Positions 40,415-49,726 of a stretch of 64,000 nt of DNA are shown here, piece after piece. Source of the stretch: WLMZ01 sp043753895. Lineage in GTDB: Bacteria; Actinomycetota; Acidimicrobiia; Acidimicrobiales; Ilumatobacteraceae. The stretch covers positions 1-64,000 of the forward strand of contig JAYUWK010000080.1 of the NCBI GenBank assembly GCA_043753895.1. The letters run 5' to 3'. Position 1 is the stretch's first letter. Each line of letters begins with the position of its first letter. The translations under genes and the position numbers were made by a program. The notes beneath the pieces are model-generated. The model was not told the DNA's origin. It was given only the letters and a program-made list of their open reading frames with translations, and made no database searches.

Positions 40415-41731
40415 TCAGGACAACACGGTAGCGCCGGTTGTATCCACAACCGTACGGCGCAGATCACTGGCCTTCGTGGTGGTCGTCACGGCTGGCGCGC
40501 TCTGACGGTTCGCCTTGGCGACGTCGAGATAGTTCCTGCCGATCACCAGCACCACGTCGACGAGCGGGAAGGTGAACGCTGGCCGACGGAACTCGATGTC
40601 ACCGAACAGATTCTTCAGGCCCTGCGCCTCGCCGTCGGACATCGGACTGGCGGTGTACACGATGGTCTTGTCCGGCACCTTGTGCGTGTCGAGCGTGAAC
40701 ACGGTCGATGAGACCGACACGACATTGCTCTCCACGAAGAGCAATTGACCAACCGCATCGCGACTGAGGTCGGCGCTGGTGGTATTGGTGATGCCAGCCT
40801 GCCGGAGATCGGCATCGGTCAGGCCATTCTCGATGCGGTAGCTCTGCCCTTGATACGGCGCGATCATCGCACCTGGGGCAAGTCCGGACATCACGAGTAT
40901 GACCGAGGGTCGATCCAGCGCGCCGACGTCTCGCTTGTCCGGATTGAAGTTGCCGGTGATCGGTCGGGTATTCAAGTCGTTGTACACCTGCACGGGCCCA
41001 GCAAGAAAGTGGGCGAGGAAGTCATCAAAGCTGCTCGGTGCTGAGGCCCCGACCGATGTTGGCTGCAAGCCCTGGCCGACTGCGCCGGCAAGTCCGTTCC
41101 ACACGGCGCGCACATTGGCGAGGCGAACCGTCGAGGACTGCGACGGGTCGTTGGCGGCGAGCACGCTCGCCGCCTGCGACGGGCTCATCGATGTTGCGCC
41201 TGACGGGAACAGCGTGGTCGGGGTGCCTGTCGTGGCAGGGGCCAGAACTGGGCCGGGTAGCGTGACTGACATCGCGCCGACAGGCGTGAGCAACGCCGCA
41301 ACGTCGGACTCCTTGGCGATTGCGTTGAAGTTCAGGGTGACACTGCTCAACGACTCGACATCGCTGAGCAGACCATCGGCACCGCTGTTGATGACGGTGT
41401 CGGCAACAGCAATGTTGGGCTCGCCAAAGACCTGAGCGCGGGTTGTATTTGTGGGGATCGACACCAGCGTGCCGCCCTTGCCAGTGCCCGGTGTGAGTAC
41501 CAATACCGCCAACGAGGTCACGACCTGCTGGCTGTCGACAACGGCGAGCATCGCGGTGGGCGTCGACGGAAACCCGACCTCTGGCAGCGTGCTGGCTGAC
41601 GTGCCGGCCTTGGAGTTTCGCAGCACGTCCCAGCCGTAGTAGCTGAGCAGTGGTGCTGCAACGAGCACGAGCACACCGGCAAGGCCCGCAGCAATGGTGC
41701 GGGTACGGCGCGTCGAGGCGAGCGCCGTCAT
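40415..41731 (-). CDS. LytR/LCP-like membrane protein with LytR_C domain
   Basis: This 438-aa protein has one N-terminal membrane helix (about 12-32) and an extracytoplasmic region. The first part is LCP-like (AMLAVVDSQQVVTSLAVLVLTPGTG and LVSIPTNTTRAQVF). The C-terminal part resembles a LytR_C domain (VPDKTIVYTASPMSDGEAQGLKNLF and FPLVDVVLVIGRNYLDVA). The conserved Arg residues of catalytic LCP ligases are not evident. It probably has a cell-envelope role, but catalytic activity is uncertain. It sits between nadD and rsfS, overlapping the former by ATGA. Confidence 0.8.
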   Translation of the reverse strand: MTALASTRRTRTIAAGLAGVLVLVAAPLLSYYGWDVLRNSKAGTSASTLPEVGFPSTPTAMLAVVDSQQVVTSLAVLVLTPGTGKGGTLVSIPTNTTRAQVFGEPNIAVADTVINSGADGLLSDVESLSSVTLNFNAIAKESDVAALLTPVGAMSVTLPGPVLAPATTGTPTTLFPSGATSMSPSQAASVLAANDPSQSSTVRLANVRAVWNGLAGAVGQGLQPTSVGASAPSSFDDFLAHFLAGPVQVYNDLNTRPITGNFNPDKRDVGALDRPSVILVMSGLAPGAMIAPYQGQSYRIENGLTDADLRQAGITNTTSADLSRDAVGQLLFVESNVVSVSSTVFTLDTHKVPDKTIVYTASPMSDGEAQGLKNLFGDIEFRRPAFTFPLVDVVLVIGRNYLDVAKANRQSAPAVTTTTKASDLRRTVVDTTGATVLS

Positions 41732-42321
41732 CGTGCACCGCCGTAGAGCCCGCGTTCGCGAACAACCTGCAACACCGGCGCGGTGATGAGGTAGTCGAGC
41801 GGGCGCCCGTCGCCGAATCGCGCACGCAAGTCGGTGCTCGAAACGTCGAGATGGGGAATCTCGACGTGATGCCAGTCGAACTGTGTCGGTAACTCCACGG
41901 CTTTCCCCGGTCGATCGACAACCACGAGCGAGGATCGTTTGGCAACTTCCTCGTAGCGGTCCCACGTGGTGAAGCCCGCAGCAGCGTCGTCGCCCATGAT
42001 CGTGAAGAATTCGGCGTCAGGATGCTCGCCGGCCAGGATTCGTAGCGTGTCAGCAGTGAAGCTCGGTCCACCGTGATCGATCTCTGTTCGCCCAGCCTGC
42101 AGTCCATCGACGGAAGCAACCGCTGCGTCGACCAACGCAAAGCGGTCTTCGGCGGGCGTGATACGACGGCTCAATTCTTTTTGCCATGGCACATTGGCCA
42201 CCATCAGTACCACTACGTCGAGTTGCAGAGCGTGCCGCACGTTGACCGCTGTCACCAGGTGCCCGACGTGAGGCGGGTCGAACGTACCGCCGAACAATCC
42301 GATACGTTGGGGCACGAGCAT
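41728..42321 (-). CDS. nadD: Nicotinate-nucleotide adenylyltransferase
   Basis: A 197-aa enzyme of NAD synthesis, joining nicotinate mononucleotide to ATP. It contains the nucleotidyltransferase motif GLFGGTFDPPHVGHL at the N-terminus, VPWQKELSRRITPAEDR, and the C-terminal DVSSTDLRARF (ISSTxIR equivalent). The size is normal. It is the first gene of the nadD / LytR_C / rsfS unit; ATG 42321 is just before the conserved core. Confidence 0.95.
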   Translation of the reverse strand: MLVPQRIGLFGGTFDPPHVGHLVTAVNVRHALQLDVVVLMVANVPWQKELSRRITPAEDRFALVDAAVASVDGLQAGRTEIDHGGPSFTADTLRILAGEHPDAEFFTIMGDDAAAGFTTWDRYEEVAKRSSLVVVDRPGKAVELPTQFDWHHVEIPHLDVSSTDLRARFGDGRPLDYLITAPVLQVVRERGLYGGAR

Positions 42322-42650
42322 GCAGTGTAGGAGAAGTAGACAGCGAATCTGCGGCAGCTCACCGCCGTTCGCGTTCATCGGCGGCGTCGCGACGCACGAT
42401 ATTCCGACACGACAGGGCTTGACCGATGGTGTACTCTGTCGTTTCCCCCTCATAGCTACACTTCACGATCTGCCCAACACCCCCTTGGACAGTGGATTTC
42501 GCTCCATTTCGCGCTCTGCGCGCACCGTTGCGGCGTCCACCTCGGTGGGTGCGTGGCATCTGGCGCACACCAGCAATTCCAACCTGGTGTGCCCGACGCC
42601 ACGTCACGCCGCGGAATGCGAACATAACAAGAACGGTTACACAGCACGAT
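42322..42650. other. Divergent intergenic region nadD / sigma factor
   Basis: A region of 329 bases between two divergent housekeeping genes. A TTGACC box (42419-42424, plus strand) could serve the sigma-factor gene, but no good -10 element is found at the expected distance. A short minus-strand frame encodes LLVCARCHAPTEVDAA, a possible zinc-ribbon fragment, but it has no reliable start. No riboswitch or RNA gene recognised. Confidence 0.4.
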
Positions 42651-43478
42651 ATGAACGACTCCATTGGTCTCTACTTGAACGACATCGGCAAGGTTGCCTT
42701 GCTCAACGCTGAAGAAGAGCGCGAACTCTCCCGCGCTATCGAGGCAGGCCGCGAGGCCGCAGAGCGCATCTCCAACGGCGAAAAAGGCGCACAGCTGAAG
42801 GCGTCCGTGAACGCCGCAGCCAAGGCCAAGGATCGGTTCATCCGCTCCAACCTTCGCCTCGTGGTGAGCATCGCCCGCCGGTACCCACTGCCCCAGGGTA
42901 TGGATCTGCTCGACCTCATCCAAGAGGGCAACCTCGGCCTCGAGCACGCCGTCGACAAGTTCGACTGGCGCCGTGGCTTCAAGTTCAGCACGTACGCCAC
43001 CTTCTGGATCCGTCAGGCCATCGGTCGTGCCCTCGATCAGAAGGCCAGCCTCATCCGCATCCCCGGCGACCGTTCGGCCAGCCTTCGTGCCGCATTGCGT
43101 CAGGCCAGCGGCGATGGCGAGACGCTCGATCTCGGCAACGCCGAGCTGCACCGCCTCACGACGCCCGTCTCGCTCGACAAGACCATCGGTGACGACGGCG
43201 ACGCCACGCTCGGCGACCTCATGGCAAACGGCGACGGTACTCCCGAAGACGCCGTGATGGCCATGGTCGACAGCGATCTCCTCGACGAACTCCTCGGTAC
43301 TCTCGACAAGCGTGCCCGCTACGCCGTCGAGGCGCGTTTTGGTCTGCTCGATGGCGAGCGTAAGAGCTTTCGCGAAGTCGGCGAGAACCTTGGCGTCACG
43401 GCTGAAGCCGCCCGCCGCTTGGTCAGCCGCGCCGTGGCAGGCCTACGCGAAGACGCTGTTCGCATCCTGGCGGCCTGA
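42651..43478 (+). CDS. Group 2 sigma-70 factor (RpoD/SigB-like)
   Basis: A 275-aa primary-like sigma factor directing RNA polymerase to promoters. It has region 1.2 (IGLYLNDIGKVALLNAEEERELSR), region 2 (NLRLVVSIARRY, GMDLLDLIQEGNLGLEHAVDKFDWRRGFKFSTYATFWIRQAI), region 3, and region 4 with the HTH (SFREVGENLGVTAEAARRLVSRA). The non-conserved N-terminal region 1.1 of RpoD is absent, so it is an alternative group 2 factor. The DAHP synthase gene begins eight bases after its stop. ATG 42651 fixes region 1.2 at the start; the ribosome-binding site is weak. Confidence 0.9.
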   Translation: MNDSIGLYLNDIGKVALLNAEEERELSRAIEAGREAAERISNGEKGAQLKASVNAAAKAKDRFIRSNLRLVVSIARRYPLPQGMDLLDLIQEGNLGLEHAVDKFDWRRGFKFSTYATFWIRQAIGRALDQKASLIRIPGDRSASLRAALRQASGDGETLDLGNAELHRLTTPVSLDKTIGDDGDATLGDLMANGDGTPEDAVMAMVDSDLLDELLGTLDKRARYAVEARFGLLDGERKSFREVGENLGVTAEAARRLVSRAVAGLREDAVRILAA

Positions 43479-43485
43479 TTCCGGT

Positions 43486-44841
43486 ATGGCCAAGGCGTGG
43501 ACTCCCTCCTCTTGGCAGTCGTTCACGGCGGCACAACAACCTGAGTGGCCTGACACGGGCGACCGCGATCGCGCTCTGAAGCAGATCTCAGGATACCCGC
43601 CGTTGGTGTTCGCGGGTGAGGCACGCAGCCTGCAGACATCTCTCGGCCACGTTGCCGCCGGCAATGCATTCCTGTTGCAGGCCGGCGACTGTGCCGAGAG
43701 CTTCGATGATTTCTCGGCGATCAACATCCGCGAGAAATTGCGCGTCATCCTGCAGATGGCTGTCGTGCTCACCTACTCACTGGGTGTACCGGTGGTCAAG
43801 GTCGGGCGCATCGCCGGGCAGTTCGCTAAACCACGTTCCTCACCCTTCGAACGAATTGGCGATCTCGACCTCCCCAGCTTCCGCGGGCACATCGTCAACG
43901 GCGAAGCCCCGACGCCGGCAGCTCGTGTGCCCGATCCCGAGCGTCTCGTGCAGGCGTACCACCAGAGTGCGTCCACACTTAACCTCGTGCGCGCCTTCGC
44001 CAAGGGCGGCTTCGCCGACCTCAATCGCGTGCACGCCTGGACTCAGGAATTCGTGGCCAGCAGCCCCGAGGGTCGTAAGTACGAACAACTCGCCGCCGAG
44101 ATCGATCGCGCGCTGCGGTTCATGCGCGCCTGTGGCGTGGATACCGAGTCCAACAGTCGCCTGCATGAAGTCGATTTCTTTACGAGTCACGAGGCACTGC
44201 TGCTCGGCTACGAAGAGGCGCTCACCCGTCAGGATTCCCTCACCGGTGGTTGGTACGACTGTTCGGCGCACATGCTCTGGATCGGCGAGCGCACCCGCCA
44301 ACTCGATGGCGCGCACATCGAGTTCCTCCGCGGGGTCGGCAACCCGATTGGCTGCAAGGTCGGCCCCTCTACCGAACCCGACTTCGTACTCGAACTGTGT
44401 CAAGCACTGAATCCTGCTCGCATACCGGGTCGACTCACGCTCATCAGCCGTATGGGGGCTACTCAGGTGGAAGACAAGCTCCGCCCATTGCTGCGTGCGG
44501 TTCGCGACGCCGGTCATCCGGTGGTGTGGGCGTGCGATCCGATGCACGCCAACACCTACACCGCTGATAGCGGACACAAGACGCGTGACTTCGATGAAAT
44601 CTGTTCCGAGATCGGTGGATTCGTCCGGGCACACAGTGCCGAGGGCACCTGGCCGGGAGGCATCCACGTAGAGCTGACCGGCGACGACGTCACCGAATGC
44701 ATCGGCGGCGCGGACAAGATCCTCGACTCGCAGCTCGACGATCGCTATCAGACTGTGTGCGACCCGCGTCTCAACGGTCGCCAGAGCCTCGACTTGGCGT
44801 TCCGCGTGGCCGACCTGATTCGCACCAACGGCCTCGCCTGA
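43486..44841 (+). CDS. 3-deoxy-7-phosphoheptulonate synthase, class II
   Basis: A 451-aa type II DAHP synthase, catalysing the first step of aromatic amino acid synthesis (PEP + erythrose 4-phosphate). Motifs: FAGEARSLQTSLGHVAAGNAFLLQAGDCAESF, VGRIAGQFAKPRSSPFE, SRMGATQVEDKLRPLL, VWACDPMHANT, and GGIHVELTGDDVTECIGG. Metal ligands Cys, His, Glu and Asp are all present. It starts eight bases after the sigma-factor gene. Confidence 0.95.
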   Translation: MAKAWTPSSWQSFTAAQQPEWPDTGDRDRALKQISGYPPLVFAGEARSLQTSLGHVAAGNAFLLQAGDCAESFDDFSAINIREKLRVILQMAVVLTYSLGVPVVKVGRIAGQFAKPRSSPFERIGDLDLPSFRGHIVNGEAPTPAARVPDPERLVQAYHQSASTLNLVRAFAKGGFADLNRVHAWTQEFVASSPEGRKYEQLAAEIDRALRFMRACGVDTESNSRLHEVDFFTSHEALLLGYEEALTRQDSLTGGWYDCSAHMLWIGERTRQLDGAHIEFLRGVGNPIGCKVGPSTEPDFVLELCQALNPARIPGRLTLISRMGATQVEDKLRPLLRAVRDAGHPVVWACDPMHANTYTADSGHKTRDFDEICSEIGGFVRAHSAEGTWPGGIHVELTGDDVTECIGGADKILDSQLDDRYQTVCDPRLNGRQSLDLAFRVADLIRTNGLA

Positions 44842-44849
44842 GCACCGCC

Positions 44850-45671
44850 GTGCAGGCCCTTTCTCTGATCGACAGTTGGCCGGTGCGCAATGCATCCGCT
44901 GTTACCGTCGGTTTCGACGGCGCCGTCGCCCTGCACGGAGATACCGCTCGTCGGTATCGGTTGGCGTCCATCGCCAAGGTGGTGAGTACGCTCGCCATGC
45001 TCGTGGCCGTAGAAGAGGGTTCGATCACGCTCGACTCCCCCGTTGGCCAACCCGGTTGCACGCTTCGCCATCTGCTCAGCCATGCCGGTGGATACAGTTT
45101 CGACGGCGCCACCCCAATCGTTGCCCCCGGCCGTCGTCGCATCTATTCAAACACCGGCATCGAACTCGCCGCCGACGCCGTCGCTGATGCAACTGGGATA
45201 CCGTTCGTCGACTACCTCACCGAAGCGGTGCTCCAGCCACTCGGCATGGCAGACACCGTGCTGCACGGTTCGCCGGCGCACGGTATCTGGAGTACCACCG
45301 ACGACGGAGTCCGCCTGCTCGGTGAACTCATCCACCCCACGCTGATCGCGCTCGAGACGGCCGGCGACTCCACGACGGTTCAATTCGGCGATCTCGCCGG
45401 CGTCGTGCCCGGCGTGGGTAGCTTTCGGCCGTGCCCGTGGGGGCTCGGGGTGGAGATACACGGAGACAAACATCCACATTGGATGGGATCCGCGAACAGC
45501 CCCGCCACGTTCGGGCACTTCGGGGGGTCAGGCACGATGATGTGGATCGATCCGGTGGCGCGAGTGAGCGTGATGGCCCTGACCGATCGACCATTCGATG
45601 AGTGGAGCACCGACGCACTGCGTCTGTGGCCCGAGTTCAGCAACGCACTGCTATCCGCTTCCACCGCGTGA
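44850..45671 (+). CDS. Serine beta-lactamase-family hydrolase
   Basis: A 273-aa class C/esterase-like protein. The nucleophile motif SxxK appears as ASIAKV near residue 40, the tyrosine motif as YSNTG, and the third motif as HFGGSG. It is more likely an esterase, peptidase or cell-wall-related hydrolase than a resistance enzyme, as there is no signal peptide. GTG 44850 is the chosen start, eight bases after the DAHP synthase stop. Confidence 0.85.
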   Translation: MQALSLIDSWPVRNASAVTVGFDGAVALHGDTARRYRLASIAKVVSTLAMLVAVEEGSITLDSPVGQPGCTLRHLLSHAGGYSFDGATPIVAPGRRRIYSNTGIELAADAVADATGIPFVDYLTEAVLQPLGMADTVLHGSPAHGIWSTTDDGVRLLGELIHPTLIALETAGDSTTVQFGDLAGVVPGVGSFRPCPWGLGVEIHGDKHPHWMGSANSPATFGHFGGSGTMMWIDPVARVSVMALTDRPFDEWSTDALRLWPEFSNALLSASTA

Positions 45672-45766
45672 CCGGGACCCGCCGACCCACCTGCTGTCAG
45701 TTTGAACAAGCGGATAGGTCGAATGTCAACATGTTCGCTCGGCCAAACCGGGACTACGGGCGTGAG

Positions 45767-46312
45767 TTAGTCAGGCGGGCTACAGGAGTACGGCGGGGTC
45801 CATGGGCCGCGACCGCACGAGGTCCACAGATCGCTCGCCGCATCGGCGCAGGCGCGCATGGATGCGCGCACGGATCGGGGCGTCCAACCGTGGCGACCGA
45901 GCTCTCCCGTTGGCGCGAAGGTGCCAGAAAGCACGTTGAGCTGAAAGGCGCAGTGCGAGTCGTCACGCGTCTGCGCGTTCTTTGTAACGGCGCGATAGTT
46001 GCATCCGGCTTCGCGCGATGCGATATAGACAGCCCACTGTTGGGTGTCGATGTCGGCACCGTCGAGGGCGAATTGATAGGCGATCATGTTCGCATCGCGT
46101 AGCGAGCACGCCCTGCGACCCGCGAAGTAGGGGATGCCGCCCCCGGTGAGGCTGAAGCTCACGAGAGGCTGCATCGGTGCCGGCCACGGTCCCGCTGGCG
46201 CGGGGGTGAGATCCTTGCGAATGGCCAGCGTCGAGCTGAACGGCCACGCAGTACTGGGAATGAGGCAGGCGAGCGCGATGAGTATGACGAGCACTCGCGC
46301 TCGCCGGTTCAT
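45767..46312 (-). CDS. Secreted transglycosylase-like protein
   Basis: A 181-aa protein with a signal peptide (NRRARVLVILIALACLIPSTAWP). The C-terminal half has IASREAGCNYRAVTKNAQTRDDSHCAFQLN, with a Glu in the position of lytic transglycosylase catalytic acids and paired cysteines, and ends DAASDLWTSCGRGPWTPPYSC. The protein is probably exported and acts on peptidoglycan. It converges with the beta-lactamase-like gene. The region between them (95 bases) holds nothing notable. Confidence 0.75.
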   Translation of the reverse strand: MNRRARVLVILIALACLIPSTAWPFSSTLAIRKDLTPAPAGPWPAPMQPLVSFSLTGGGIPYFAGRRACSLRDANMIAYQFALDGADIDTQQWAVYIASREAGCNYRAVTKNAQTRDDSHCAFQLNVLSGTFAPTGELGRHGWTPRSVRASMRACADAASDLWTSCGRGPWTPPYSCSPPD

Positions 46313-46346
46313 TTCACGAGATAGCAGAGTTGTTGAACAGCAATGT

Positions 46347-47549
46347 TCAGCTGAGGCGCTCGACGATCATGGCCAGACCTTGACCGCCGCCGACGCACAT
46401 CGTCTCGATGCCGAAGGTCTTGTCAGCGCTCTGCAGGCCGTGGATGAGCGTGGTCATGATGCGTGCGCCGGTCATGCCGAAGGGGTGACCGAGGGCGATT
46501 GCCCCGCCGTTCACGTTGAGCTTCTCCATCGGGATGCCGAGATGGCGAGCCGAGGGCAGCACCTGAGCGGCGAAGGCCTCGTTGATCTCGACCAGGTCGA
46601 TGTCGTCGATGGTCATGCCCGCACGCTTCAGCGCCTGACGGACGGCCTCGACTGGTCCGAGGCCCATGATCTCGGGGTTGAGACCCGACACGCCCGATGA
46701 CACGACACGCGCCAATGGCGTGAGACCGAGGGCCTTGGCCTTGTCGGCGCTCATCACCATGACCGCGGCGGCGCCATCGTTGAGCGGGCATGCGTTACCG
46801 GCGGTGACCTGACCATCGGGGCGGAACGCTGGCTTCAAACCCGCGAGACCTTCGAGGGTGGTGCCCTCACGCGGACAGTCGTCCTTCGACACTACGGTGC
46901 CGTCGGGAAGCGTGAGCGGGGTGATCTCCTGCTCGAACCAACCGTTGGCCACGTTCGCGCTGGCGAGATCCTGTGAGCGCTTGGCGAAGGAATCCATGTC
47001 TTCGCGGCTCACGTTTTCGACCTCACGTACGTTCTCGGCGGTCTGACCCATCGCGATGTAGGCATCGGGCAGGCCGGCCTGGGGCGTCCACGTGGGCTGG
47101 CCGCCACCCGAACGCTCGCGGGTGCGCTCGCCGGAGGGCTTGAAGATGGGGTTCGGTGCGGTGTCGCTGGCGCCGAACTGGTAGCGGCTCACTGTTTCGA
47201 CGCCGGCCGCGATGAAACAATCGCCCTCGCCGGCTTTGATCGCGTGCGCGGCCATACGAATGGTCTGCAGGCTCGAGGAGCAGTAACGGTTCACGGTGAC
47301 GCCGGGAACGTTGTCCAGACCCGCCAAAATGGCGACCATACGGCCGATGTTGAACCCAGCCTCGCCAGCAGGCTGACCGCAACCCATGATGAGGTCTTCG
47401 ACGTCACTGGCCTGCACCGAAGGCACCTTGGCCATGAGGGCCTGCACGATCTGGGCCGACATGTCGTCGGGGCGCAGCGTGGTGAGCGTGCCCTTGTTGG
47501 CACGCCCGATCGGGCTGCGAGCGGTGGCGACGATTACTGCTTCGGGCAT
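46347..47549 (-). CDS. Acetyl-CoA acetyltransferase (thiolase)
   Basis: A 400-aa thiolase for fatty acid or steroid side-chain degradation or acetoacetyl-CoA formation. Active-site Cys in VNRYCSSSLQT near residue 90, the NEAFAAQ motif, the GHPFGMTGARI His loop and the C-terminal CVGGGQGLAMI Cys region are all intact. Together with a CYP125-like P450 nearby it would fit sterol or branched-lipid breakdown, but there is no operon link between them. Confidence 0.92.
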   Translation of the reverse strand: MPEAVIVATARSPIGRANKGTLTTLRPDDMSAQIVQALMAKVPSVQASDVEDLIMGCGQPAGEAGFNIGRMVAILAGLDNVPGVTVNRYCSSSLQTIRMAAHAIKAGEGDCFIAAGVETVSRYQFGASDTAPNPIFKPSGERTRERSGGGQPTWTPQAGLPDAYIAMGQTAENVREVENVSREDMDSFAKRSQDLASANVANGWFEQEITPLTLPDGTVVSKDDCPREGTTLEGLAGLKPAFRPDGQVTAGNACPLNDGAAAVMVMSADKAKALGLTPLARVVSSGVSGLNPEIMGLGPVEAVRQALKRAGMTIDDIDLVEINEAFAAQVLPSARHLGIPMEKLNVNGGAIALGHPFGMTGARIMTTLIHGLQSADKTFGIETMCVGGGQGLAMIVERLS

Positions 47550-47664
47550 GGTTCCCCCTGAGGACGATTCGATCTGGAGACGTTCGAGACAGGCAGCCTA
47601 GCGACAGCCGCCCGCCATCTCCCAACGCTCGCGCGGCCGGACCGCGAGGTCGGCGAGGCGTGGT

Positions 47665-48393
47665 CTATCGAGTATCGACGACCTGGAAGGTCTCTGCGCA
47701 ACGACCCTCGGCAAGGCCGAACTGCAGCGCCGTAGCCGCGGTCCACGAGCGGACCATCTCTTCGATCGCTGAGGGGTCCTTGATCTGTGTCTCGTGACGC
47801 AACAGCGCGCGGATCTTGCGATCGACGTTGTCCGTGATGTCCTCGACATGCATGTTCGGCCCGGGGGCAGTGCCGATACTCATCACCCACACCTCGGGAA
47901 CTGTCCAAGGCTCGTGGCCCTCGCTGAGCAGATCGGGATAGGCGAACGGATTTCGTGAATCGGGGTAGACGGCGGCGATCGTGGCTTGACCGGTGGCGAG
48001 ATGATCGGGATGGCTGGCGTAAATGCGCATGAGGTTCAACTCCGGCGACTGCGCAAGCACGCGTTGCGGACGGACTTCACGGATGACCCGCGAAAGCGCG
48101 CAGCGCAACTCGAGGTTGTACTCGACTCGCCCATCTGGGAAACCGAGGAAGATGAGGTTCTCGACGCCAACCTCCTTGGCTGCGCAGGTCTGCTCTTCGC
48201 GCCGTAGCAATGCCATCTGTGGTCGAGGGATGGTCTGATCGAAGCCACCTGCGTCGCCATCGGTGACGAGGCAGTACGTGACCTCGATGCCGGCGTCGGT
48301 CATGTTCGCAACCGAGCCAGCGGCTCCGAAATCGACATCGTCGGGATGGGCGGTGATGACCAGCGCCCGCTGTACCTCGTGTGGTTCCAACAT
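47665..48393 (-). CDS. PIG-L family zinc deacetylase
   Basis: A 242-aa LmbE-like N-deacetylase. The zinc site AHPDDVDFGAAG is at the N-terminus, and the distal SHPDHLATGQATIAAVYPD lies near residue 130. It removes N-acetyl groups from a sugar conjugate; mycothiol-type enzymes (MshB, Mca) are the best-known actinobacterial members, but this protein's substrate cannot be assigned. It is divergent from the P450 gene by 34 bases. Confidence 0.85.
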   Translation of the reverse strand: MLEPHEVQRALVITAHPDDVDFGAAGSVANMTDAGIEVTYCLVTDGDAGGFDQTIPRPQMALLRREEQTCAAKEVGVENLIFLGFPDGRVEYNLELRCALSRVIREVRPQRVLAQSPELNLMRIYASHPDHLATGQATIAAVYPDSRNPFAYPDLLSEGHEPWTVPEVWVMSIGTAPGPNMHVEDITDNVDRKIRALLRHETQIKDPSAIEEMVRSWTAATALQFGLAEGRCAETFQVVDTR

Positions 48394-48427
48394 GAGTTGC
48401 AGGCTACGGCCCACCTAGATTGCTGCC

Positions 48428-49684
48428 ATGACTTTGCCCTCCGTTTCTCTCGGCTCGTTCGACCTGTCCGACCCACTGTTTTGGACTGAGTCACGCGAGT
48501 ACCGCGATGGCGCATTCAAGACACTGCGCGACAATCCCGGTCTGCAGTTCTTCGCAGAGCGTGAGATCCCCGACATCCCGTTCCCCGTGGGCCCCGGCTA
48601 CTGCGCGTTAGCACGCCACGAAGACGTGTGGCACGCCAGCCGCAACGCACAATTGTTCTGCAGCGGCAAAGGCAGCAACATCGGCGATCTCCCCCAGGAA
48701 ATGAACGAGTTCTTCGGCTCGATGATCAACATGGACGACCCGAAGCACTTTCGCCTGCGCAGCATCGTGTCAAAGGGCTTCACGCCCAAAGAGATCGGCC
48801 GCGTCGAGGAGTACGTGAAGGTGAAGGCGAAGGCGATCGTCGACGATCTGTTCGAACGCTTCCCCGATGGCGAGTGTGATTTCGTCGAGCAAATCGCTGC
48901 CCCCCTGCCCTTGCAGATCATCTGCGAGATGATGGGCATCCCCCCCGAGGATGAAAAACAAATCTTTGCGTGGACCAATGTGATCCTCGGCGCCGGCGAC
49001 CCCGAGTTCGGAGGCACGCTCGACGCGTTGATGGGCACGGCGCTCGAGATGTTCATGTATGCGCAGGCGCTCGGCGAGGACCGTTTGGCCAACCCACGTG
49101 ACGACATGACAAGCACGATGATGCATGCCGAGGTCGATGGCGAGCGTCTCTCCGCACAGGAGTTCGGCAGTTTCTTCATCCTGCTCGTGGTGGCCGGCAA
49201 CGAGACCACCCGCAACGCGATCAGCCACGGTATGCGCGCCCTCACCCAGTTTGCCGATCAGCGAGCGATCTGGTTCAACGACTTCGAGGCCAACACCAAG
49301 ACAGCCGTCGAAGAGATCGTGCGTTGGGCCACCCCAGTGATCCACTTCCGTCGCACCGTCACCGAGGACACCACCCTCGGCGGCACCGACTTGAAAGCCG
49401 GCGACAAAGTGGTGCTGTGGTACAACTCTGCCAATCGCGACGAGCGCGCGTTCACCGATCCGTTCAGCTTCGATGTTCGTCGCAGTCTGCTTCCCGCCCA
49501 GGCCGGTTTCGGTGCCGGCGGTTCACACTTCTGCCTCGGGGCCAACCTGGCCCGCCGCGAGATCAGCGTGATGTTCGACGAGATCCGCACACGCATGCCG
49601 AACATGCAGATCATCAGCGAACCCGACATGCTGCAGAGCGCCTTCATCAACGGCATCAAGCGCATGCGCTGCAGCTGGAAATAG
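48428..49684 (+). CDS. Cytochrome P450 (CYP125-like)
   Basis: A 418-aa soluble bacterial P450. The heme-binding loop is FGAGGSHFCLGANLA (Cys ligand), the oxygen-binding I-helix VVAGNETTRN, and the ExxR motif EEIVRWATPVIHFRR. The pattern PVIHFRRTVTEDTTLGG is typical of CYP125/CYP124/CYP142-type enzymes that hydroxylate the terminal carbon of sterol or methyl-branched chains. Redox partners are not in the window. Confidence 0.9.
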   Translation: MTLPSVSLGSFDLSDPLFWTESREYRDGAFKTLRDNPGLQFFAEREIPDIPFPVGPGYCALARHEDVWHASRNAQLFCSGKGSNIGDLPQEMNEFFGSMINMDDPKHFRLRSIVSKGFTPKEIGRVEEYVKVKAKAIVDDLFERFPDGECDFVEQIAAPLPLQIICEMMGIPPEDEKQIFAWTNVILGAGDPEFGGTLDALMGTALEMFMYAQALGEDRLANPRDDMTSTMMHAEVDGERLSAQEFGSFFILLVVAGNETTRNAISHGMRALTQFADQRAIWFNDFEANTKTAVEEIVRWATPVIHFRRTVTEDTTLGGTDLKAGDKVVLWYNSANRDERAFTDPFSFDVRRSLLPAQAGFGAGGSHFCLGANLARREISVMFDEIRTRMPNMQIISEPDMLQSAFINGIKRMRCSWK

Positions 49685-49703
49685 CCGGCAGGTCGTTGCC
49701 GGC
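49684..49703. terminator. Short hairpin between convergent P450 and tdk
   Basis: GCCGGCA and TGCCGGC form a 7-bp stem around a 6-base loop beginning at the P450 stop codon. No T-run. A plausible but weak terminator for the convergent pair. Confidence 0.4.
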
Positions 49704-49726
49704 CGCTGGGTGCCTGTCGAGAGTCA

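Noticed and set aside
42359..42664. 101-codon minus-strand ORF and a nearby CxxC frame in the nadD/sigma intergenic region
   Set aside because: No plausible start or conserved domain; the Cys pair alone is too little evidence.
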